A DNA stretch of 10,403 bases, taken from NCBI GenBank assembly GCA_015487825.1, contig WFOZ01000757.1:1-10403 (forward strand), in the 5' to 3' direction. Shown piece after piece: positions 5,557 through 10,403 of the stretch. The notes under the pieces were generated by a model, which had not been told where the DNA came from, searched no databases, and worked only from the letters and a program-made list of their open reading frames with translations. The stretch comes from Planctomycetaceae bacterium (GTDB lineage: Bacteria > Planctomycetota > Planctomycetia > Planctomycetales > Planctomycetaceae). Each line of letters opens with the position of its first letter. Positions within the stretch are counted from its first letter, which is position 1. The position numbers were made by a program, and so were the translations under genes.

Positions 5557-7194
5557 ATGTCATTTTCTGTAAGAAAAATTCTACTTTGTTTCAGTGTCAT
5601 TTTTCTGGCACTCGTTTCTACCAATGTTCTGGATGTCACCGGGGCATCAAAAGATCCAGCTGCCAGCGAAAACGTGCGAGAGGCCGTGCATACCGGCGTC
5701 GAGTTCGAACGAAGCAGCAAATGGGTCGATGCGATTGTGCATTATCGCAGTGCACTTAAAACATGGCCTGAGAGTAATGAATTAAAGTATGGTTTGCGTC
5801 GCTCTCGATTTCACATGAATATCGACCGGCGTTATTCTGATAAAAGCTATCAGGAATCGCTACTTAAACTTTCTGAGTACGAAGCCTTGGAGTTACTGGA
5901 TGAAGTCCTGTTTAAGATACACGGGCACTATGTCAACACACTCTCTACTACTTACTTCATTGCTCATGGAACCGAAAGTGTCTACCTGGCGTTGAATAAC
6001 GAAGCCTTCCTGGAAAAGAACAACATCTATACCAGGTCCTTGCCGGAAGTAGCCAGTGCCCGTCGAATGCTGTTCGATGAGTTCTGGAATAAACCGATCT
6101 CAAGCCCGGAAGCGGCTCGAAATCAGGTTCTGGAAGTTGCCAACCGTTTACAGAAAAGATTGGGCATTAAACGTGTACCCATTATTCTGGAATACGTTTT
6201 TGGTGGCTGCAATGCCATGGATGACTATAGCGGCTATTTGACGCCCGGAAAATTGTCTGATCTGTACGACAACATCGAAGGTGAATTTGTCGGACTCGGG
6301 ATCGAAATGAAATCTGAAGAAGGAAAAGGAATTCTCCTGGTTAATGTTCTCCCGGAAAGTCCTGCCGAAGAAGGTGGACTACTCCCCGGAGATTACATTA
6401 CTCATATTGATAATATCGATTGCCGAAACAAACCAACAGATGAATCTGCAGGCTTACTGACCGGCAAACAGGGAAGCCGGGTTCATATTCGCTGGGTTAC
6501 AAAAAATGAACAGGAAAAAAGTTCTTATTTCATTCGCCGTGAGGTGAAAGTCAAAAGTATTCCGATTGTGAAAATGATCGATACCAATAATGGAATAGGT
6601 TTTATCCGCATGGCCGGATTCCAGAGGACGACCTCTGCAGAGTTTGATGCCGCGATGATGAAACTGAAAAGCCAGGGAATGCGTTCACTTATCTGGGATC
6701 TGCGAGGAAATCCCGGAGGGTTATTGACCGCAGCTGTCGAAGTGCTTGATCGTGTGATTGATAACGGCGTTCTGGTTTCCACCAAAGGCAGGACGCAGGA
6801 TCAGAACTGGAAATACACAGCTCATTCGCTCGGCACGTTGGATATTCCAATCATTTTGCTTGTCGATGGCAACAGTGCCAGTGCCAGCGAAATTGTAGCC
6901 GGGGCATTTCGGGACCATCAACGAGGTAAGATTGTTGGACGCAAATCATACGGAAAATGGTCGGTACAGAGTATTTTCCCGGTCAACCATAAATGTGGAT
7001 TGCGATTGACAACAGCGAAGTTCTATTCGCCTGACGATCACAACTACAGCAAAATCGGTTTAGAACCTGATGTTCTTGTTGAGCGGGATTCCAAGGAATA
7101 TCTTCATGTTACCAGAGAATCGATCAGTAGCGATGCCGATGTCCTCAAAGCCATTGATCTGTTTCGAGGAACTCAATTGACTCGAAATAATTGA
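5557..7194 (+). CDS. Exported S41-family C-terminal processing protease (Prc/CtpA-type)
   Basis: A 545-residue serine protease of the Prc/Tsp/CtpA type, which trims or degrades proteins in the cell envelope from their C-termini. The N-terminal signal segment (about 6-30) predicts export or anchoring. A TPR-like helical pair follows at about 41-75. A PDZ domain that would bind substrate C-termini spans roughly 241-320, introduced by the DxYSGYL stretch usual before it. The protease core ends with the catalytic dyad: S442 in SASASE (440-445) and K467, 25 residues apart as in E. coli Tsp (S430/K455), with D453 matching Tsp D441. The residue after K467 is Trp (YGKWSVQ) where most relatives have Gly. 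The gene has its own promoter, a GAGGGGG ribosome-binding site and a strong terminator, so it is monocistronic. A specific symbol (ctpA or prc) cannot be chosen from sequence alone. Confidence 0.92.
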   Translation: MSFSVRKILLCFSVIFLALVSTNVLDVTGASKDPAASENVREAVHTGVEFERSSKWVDAIVHYRSALKTWPESNELKYGLRRSRFHMNIDRRYSDKSYQESLLKLSEYEALELLDEVLFKIHGHYVNTLSTTYFIAHGTESVYLALNNEAFLEKNNIYTRSLPEVASARRMLFDEFWNKPISSPEAARNQVLEVANRLQKRLGIKRVPIILEYVFGGCNAMDDYSGYLTPGKLSDLYDNIEGEFVGLGIEMKSEEGKGILLVNVLPESPAEEGGLLPGDYITHIDNIDCRNKPTDESAGLLTGKQGSRVHIRWVTKNEQEKSSYFIRREVKVKSIPIVKMIDTNNGIGFIRMAGFQRTTSAEFDAAMMKLKSQGMRSLIWDLRGNPGGLLTAAVEVLDRVIDNGVLVSTKGRTQDQNWKYTAHSLGTLDIPIILLVDGNSASASEIVAGAFRDHQRGKIVGRKSYGKWSVQSIFPVNHKCGLRLTTAKFYSPDDHNYSKIGLEPDVLVERDSKEYLHVTRESISSDADVLKAIDLFRGTQLTRNN

Positions 7195-7229
7195 GCGTTG
7201 CAACTCCGGTCTTACCGGTTGTGCTACAA

Positions 7230-7260
7230 AGCAGCAGGATAAATTCCTGCTGCTTTTTTT
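7230..7260 (+). terminator. Intrinsic terminator after the protease gene
   Basis: AGCAGCAGGA (7230-7239) and TCCTGCTGCT (7245-7254) form a perfect 10-bp stem around a TAAAT loop, followed by a run of seven T (7254-7260). It ends the plus-strand protease transcript 35 bases past the stop. On the minus strand it lies 25 bases past the convergent gene's stop but has only a short T-run there, so it is weaker in that direction. Confidence 0.9.
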
Positions 7261-7278
7261 GTTTCAGTCCTGCAACGA

Positions 7279-8178
7279 TCAAGCAAACGGCCACTCGACT
7301 TTTTCTTTCTCGGCCAGTTGTTTAAGAACATCGAGAGTTTCCGGGGCAAACTGAACTCCGTTTTCGGAATCCTGTTGCTGGCATTCCAGTGCCTTGCCAT
7401 GATTCTCGATATGTGCGCCAAGATCGGACAGCTTCTTCTCCAGGGTCTCTGTCCCTGCGAAACAGGAAGGATTAATCACCATCAGAAAATGTTCGGTACG
7501 TTCCAACGTCGGCCCGCGTTTTTTTTCAGCAGGCATCTTCTGCCCAGTCAGACCGCAGGTTAACACAGCGTGTAACAGGCCAAATGGCCCGGAAAGTTCG
7601 TGAGGAATGATAATTTCATTTCCATGATTGGCTTCGAAAGCAAATTCAAAACCAACGGTGCTTTTTTGAAACGGTAACGCATAGGCAAAAGGCTGACGAC
7701 CAAAAACAGGCTGGCCGCTTCCGAAGGCTTCTACATTTGACGCACTGGCGGTACTCGTAACACAAACGCCGATCATTCCCTGCAAAGCTGCCAGACGGGC
7801 ATAAACCAACGGTGAACCCAATCGCTGAGAGTTGGAAATGACAACAATCGCAACCCCCAGTTCTTTTGCCCTTTCGGTAGCCAGTTCCATTCCTTTAGTA
7901 GCAGCCACATGCCCCATCCCCTCATTGGCATCAAAGAAACTGATGGCTGGTGTTTCAGTTTTCTGAATCGAAATTGCTCTTGGATCAACATCACCAATGT
8001 CAAACGATTCAACATGACTGGGCAAGCTCGCACATCCTTCCGAACATTTTCCCAATCGATCTGCATCAATCAATCGGTCCGCGGCCAATTCAGCTTCGAA
8101 TTGATACATTCCTTTTTTAACCAGAACAGCAATAAGAAAAGACCGCATTTTAGAGCATGGAGTGCATGGTGTATTCAT
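7279..8178 (-). CDS. LDH2-family (malate/L-lactate dehydrogenase-like) protein lacking active-site motifs
   Basis: A 299-residue protein with the fold signature of the LDH2 family (relatives include AllD and YiaK), NAD(P)H-dependent oxidoreductases usually 330-360 residues long. Matching segments include the helical N-terminus (11-43), FFDANEGMGHVAA (81-93), the helix GMELATERAKELGV (96-109) and the GQPVFGRQPFAYALP stretch (155-169). Two conserved histidine motifs are changed: DSHG is CSEG here (45-48, His to Glu47) and NSxHFG is NSQRLG (116-121, His to Arg119). The DMATS motif and about 45 residues after it are missing between 171 and 190. Normal dehydrogenase chemistry is therefore unlikely. 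It starts with a cysteine-containing MNTPCTPC; M11 is an alternative start. The ribosome-binding site is weak. It converges with the protease gene across a shared terminator, and its role is unknown. Confidence 0.8.
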   Translation of the reverse strand: MNTPCTPCSKMRSFLIAVLVKKGMYQFEAELAADRLIDADRLGKCSEGCASLPSHVESFDIGDVDPRAISIQKTETPAISFFDANEGMGHVAATKGMELATERAKELGVAIVVISNSQRLGSPLVYARLAALQGMIGVCVTSTASASNVEAFGSGQPVFGRQPFAYALPFQKSTVGFEFAFEANHGNEIIIPHELSGPFGLLHAVLTCGLTGQKMPAEKKRGPTLERTEHFLMVINPSCFAGTETLEKKLSDLGAHIENHGKALECQQQDSENGVQFAPETLDVLKQLAEKEKVEWPFA

Positions 8179-8245
8179 CGTCTCTGTAGTATCCCGTCAT
8201 TTACTTCTAATAGATAGTTACTTTATTGAGGTCCACTGACGCACT

Positions 8246-8344
8246 TCACAGCATACTGTTCTGAAAATACCAGTGCTTAAATTGAGTATTAAATTCTTGT
8301 TGATCCTGTTCCGTTCCTGCACCCTGTTGTTGTATCAACTTCAT
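8246..8344 (-). CDS. Possible 32-residue small protein downstream of ricT
   Basis: An ATG frame (complement of 8342-8344) runs 32 codons to a TGA, starting 20 bases past the ricT stop. It is glutamine-rich (QQQ, QDQQ) and ends in an aromatic stretch (HWYFQNS). No ribosome-binding site is seen and no family is recognised. It may be a chance frame in the 186-base gap; the rest of that gap (8179-8245) shows nothing clear. Confidence 0.2.
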   Translation of the reverse strand: MKLIQQQGAGTEQDQQEFNTQFKHWYFQNSML

Positions 8345-8364
8345 GAATAAGAATTGAAGATGCA

Positions 8365-9309
8365 CTAAGAGGTCGTTGAGTCTCCATTTCCAGCAGGAAT
8401 ATCTGAACTGTCTGCTGAATCGGAACTGATGGTGCTTGAATCCTCAGGCGATCTTTCCGCTTGAGTTTTTTTTTGTGCCGGCTTCTTTTTGATCACAGAA
8501 ACAATCTCCTGCAGAGGTGTGACGACCCTGCGGCGATCTTCATACACTACAACAACCTGCCTGGAAATAATTTCGTGAGAGATGACTTTGCCCTGCCCTT
8601 CCCGGGTAACCACTTCAGCACCAATCTTTGGCAGTTCGCGTCTGAACTCCTGATAGGTATCGTATTCATAACGCAGGCAGCATTTCAGTCGTCCGCAGCG
8701 CCCCGAAATTTTATTGGGGTCCAACGAAGCCTTCTGGACTTTCGCCATTTTCATCGAGACCGGCGGTTTATCGCCCAGGTGAGTATTGCAACAAACCGGC
8801 TTACCGCAGTCCCCATAATCTGCAAGTAATGCCGCTTCATCCCGCACACCGATGTGTCTCATCACAATACGAATTTTAAGTTCAGCTTTAAGCAGCTTGA
8901 CCAATTCACGAAAATCGACGCGGTTTTCAGCCAGGAAGTAAACAACCAGCAATTCGCTGCCGAACAGATGCTCGACATCGACCAGTTGCATGGGCATTTT
9001 ACTTTCCGCGATTAATCGGCCTGCCACTTCAAACTCGCTTTGTTCCTGTGCCAGGCACTCGTCTTTGGTTGCGTAATCTTCCGCATTGGGGAAACGCTGA
9101 ATTCTCCCTTCGACTTCGGATGATTCCAGGAATTCAATTGCACGTTTACTGGCTATGCACAAAACTTCTCCCCATTCGGTTCCCCGTTTGGTTCGAATAA
9201 TGACATCATCGCCGCGATGCACCGCTCCTTTCGCTTTCCAGGTGAATAAGCCAAGAAACCGGGAAGAACCGTATCTTACAATATACTGCTCTACTGCCTG
9301 TTCAGCCAT
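8365..9309 (-). CDS. ricT: PSP1-domain protein RicT/YaaT
   Basis: A 314-residue homologue of B. subtilis RicT (YaaT), part of the RicAFT (Y-) complex that promotes RNase Y-dependent mRNA maturation in Firmicutes; its job in other phyla is less clear. The family's diagnostic cysteine pairs are intact: CGKPVCC (C168, C173, C174) and CGRLKCC (C205, C210, C211), flanking the VSMKMAKVQKASLDPNKISG stretch that is nearly invariant. In the Ric complex cysteines help bind [4Fe-4S] clusters. The N-terminal PSP1 part (about 8-100) includes GDDVIIRTKRGTEWGEV. Residues 270-314 form a basic then Ser/Asp-rich, probably disordered tail. It lies 104 bases after holB on the same strand, as in B. subtilis, so the two may be co-transcribed. 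The start ATG has only a weak AAGTAG upstream. Confidence 0.93.
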   Translation of the reverse strand: MAEQAVEQYIVRYGSSRFLGLFTWKAKGAVHRGDDVIIRTKRGTEWGEVLCIASKRAIEFLESSEVEGRIQRFPNAEDYATKDECLAQEQSEFEVAGRLIAESKMPMQLVDVEHLFGSELLVVYFLAENRVDFRELVKLLKAELKIRIVMRHIGVRDEAALLADYGDCGKPVCCNTHLGDKPPVSMKMAKVQKASLDPNKISGRCGRLKCCLRYEYDTYQEFRRELPKIGAEVVTREGQGKVISHEIISRQVVVVYEDRRRVVTPLQEIVSVIKKKPAQKKTQAERSPEDSSTISSDSADSSDIPAGNGDSTTS

Positions 9310-9413
9310 TTGCTACTTACATTTAATATGAGATCAGCTCTACCAGCAGACCTTTGATAACCGGAGAAAACCTTCAATGCGGCCTGTCAACTAACAGTAC
9401 ACAACTGCCCGCA

Positions 9414-10403
9414 TTATGACGCAGATGCGTTTGAGTTCCAAGTCGGACGCAGGTTGATTTCCAAATCGTGGTAGAATGCATCAAGAATGGTTGTTACGGT
9501 CGCTCTACGATCAATTTGCAGAATCGCCTCGAAACATTGCTCCATCGCATCAGCCCAGGCATCCTGCTGATTCACATTCACATTTGAATTTGTAAGCGAC
9601 TGATGCAGCCAGCTTAAACAGCTTTCCATGATACTTTTGGCTGCTTCTCTTTGCGATCCGGGATCACTTTTACACTGTCCCAGAATCGCCTCTCCGACTC
9701 TTGCCAGATCCTCTGCACGAAACGATCCGCGAGATAATATTTTTGCCAATGCATCAGTATCGATATTATTCTGCTCTTCAGACTGCTCAATCCAGCGAAC
9801 TGCTTTCCCAACCGAGCCACCAGATCGTTGAACGGCTTGTTCAATCAAAGCTTCGTTTGCTGCGATGCCTTGTTGATGCAAGATGCCCGTTATATCTGCA
9901 GGCTCCAATGTACCGAAGAAAACAGATTGACAACGAGAGCGGATTGTCTGAATTACCTGATCGGGATCAATCGCAAGTAGAATAAGGACCGCCCCCGGAC
10001 CCGGTTCTTCGAGTGTTTTCAGTAGCGAGTTACCACTGGCGATGTTCATTTTCTCGGCGTCATCAATAATAGCAATTCGATGACCGCCGTGCATGGGGGA
10101 AAGAGAGAGTTCGTGACACAATCCTTCGCGCCCCCGTTTATCCGCAGAGCCAACAAACAGATCGATCGGCAATTCCGTTTTCCCTTCCGGAAGTGATACC
10201 TGCATTAAATCGGGATGTGTACTTGAAAGCACCTGCCTGCATCCAGAGCACTCGCCACATGCTTCAAATTGAGTTGAATCTAATTGCTCACAAAGTAGCG
10301 TCTGAGCCAACTCCAACGCAAAAATTTTCTTGCCAACTCCCTGCGGACCTGCAAACAAATACGCATGCCCCAAACGTCCGCGACGCACCGCATTCGCAAA
10401 CAT
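9414..10403 (-). CDS. holB: DNA polymerase III delta' subunit, 5' end cut by window edge
   Basis: This is the clamp-loader delta' subunit, which helps load the sliding clamp during replication. The 329 visible residues begin with an ATG exactly at the window edge, but family members carry about 15-20 further residues (a GQ/GH-containing lead) before this point, so the true start is probably outside. Visible motifs are a P-loop GPQGVGKK (19-26, Lys in place of the usual Ser/Thr), a zinc module with C38, C49, C52 and C55, a Walker B-like IIDDAE (about 113-118), the LLKTLEEP helix, and the SRC motif (IRSRCQS). The length without the long C-terminal extension of DnaX, and the ricT neighbour, favour holB over dnaX. 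The stop is followed by 104 bases before ricT. Confidence 0.9.
   Translation of the reverse strand: MFANAVRRGRLGHAYLFAGPQGVGKKIFALELAQTLLCEQLDSTQFEACGECSGCRQVLSSTHPDLMQVSLPEGKTELPIDLFVGSADKRGREGLCHELSLSPMHGGHRIAIIDDAEKMNIASGNSLLKTLEEPGPGAVLILLAIDPDQVIQTIRSRCQSVFFGTLEPADITGILHQQGIAANEALIEQAVQRSGGSVGKAVRWIEQSEEQNNIDTDALAKILSRGSFRAEDLARVGEAILGQCKSDPGSQREAAKSIMESCLSWLHQSLTNSNVNVNQQDAWADAMEQCFEAILQIDRRATVTTILDAFYHDLEINLRPTWNSNASAS

Noticed and set aside
5342..5572. A 76-codon plus-strand frame upstream of and overlapping the protease gene
   Set aside because: No ribosome-binding site, no recognisable domain, and it lies in what is best read as the protease leader; mentioned only as a possible leader peptide.
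7229..7260. The protease terminator as a fully bidirectional terminator
   Set aside because: The stem works for both strands but the minus-strand T-run is only three bases, so efficient termination of the convergent gene is not supported.
8214..8221. ATAGTTAC, resembling the right tip of the MITEs
   Set aside because: Only 8 of 12 bases match, there is no partner end within a few hundred bases and no duplication, so chance is the simpler explanation.
9310..9413. TTGACA on the minus strand between holB and ricT as a ricT promoter
   Set aside because: No -10 box at a workable distance (nearest candidate about 24 bases away).

Overview
The window looks like a chromosomal segment of a Planctomycetota-type bacterium with moderate GC. 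This is an inference from the mix of genes (a large planctomycete-style 4Fe-4S protein, a Prc/CtpA-type protease with an odd active-site neighbourhood, a holB-ricT pair) and from intergenic spaces filled with hairpin repeats. No rRNA, tRNA, CRISPR array or transposase gene was seen.

Layout, left to right. 1-323 holds small palindromes and no convincing gene. 324-1355 (+) encodes a protein with a C-terminal 2x[4Fe-4S] ferredoxin domain. 1356-2084 is a gene-free mosaic of at least four unrelated palindromic repeats, including a 142-bp MITE with perfect 8-bp target duplications. 2085-2582 (+) encodes a small predicted lipoprotein. 2952-4940 (+) encodes an ABC-exporter-like protein whose nucleotide-binding domain has lost essentially every catalytic motif. 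A second MITE (4946-5141), with the same 12-bp terminus as the first but a different interior, sits directly behind its stop codon, and its target duplication contains that stop codon. A good sigma70-like promoter (5308-5336) and a long leader precede an exported S41 C-terminal processing protease (5557-7194), which ends at a strong intrinsic terminator (7230-7260).

The right third is on the minus strand. It holds a malate/L-lactate dehydrogenase (LDH2)-family homologue that has lost both signature histidine motifs (7279-8178), then ricT/yaaT (PSP1 domain, 8365-9309), preceded by holB (DNA polymerase III delta', 9414 to the window edge, 5' end cut off). The holB-ricT order is the same as in Bacillus subtilis.

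Two themes stand out. First, a pair of non-autonomous, IS66-like palindromic elements share only their tips. Second, two proteins (the ABC protein and the LDH2 homologue) keep their fold and full reading frames but have lost their active-site residues, which suggests non-catalytic roles. No operon-scale defence or biosynthetic system is evident; apart from holB-ricT the genes look functionally independent.
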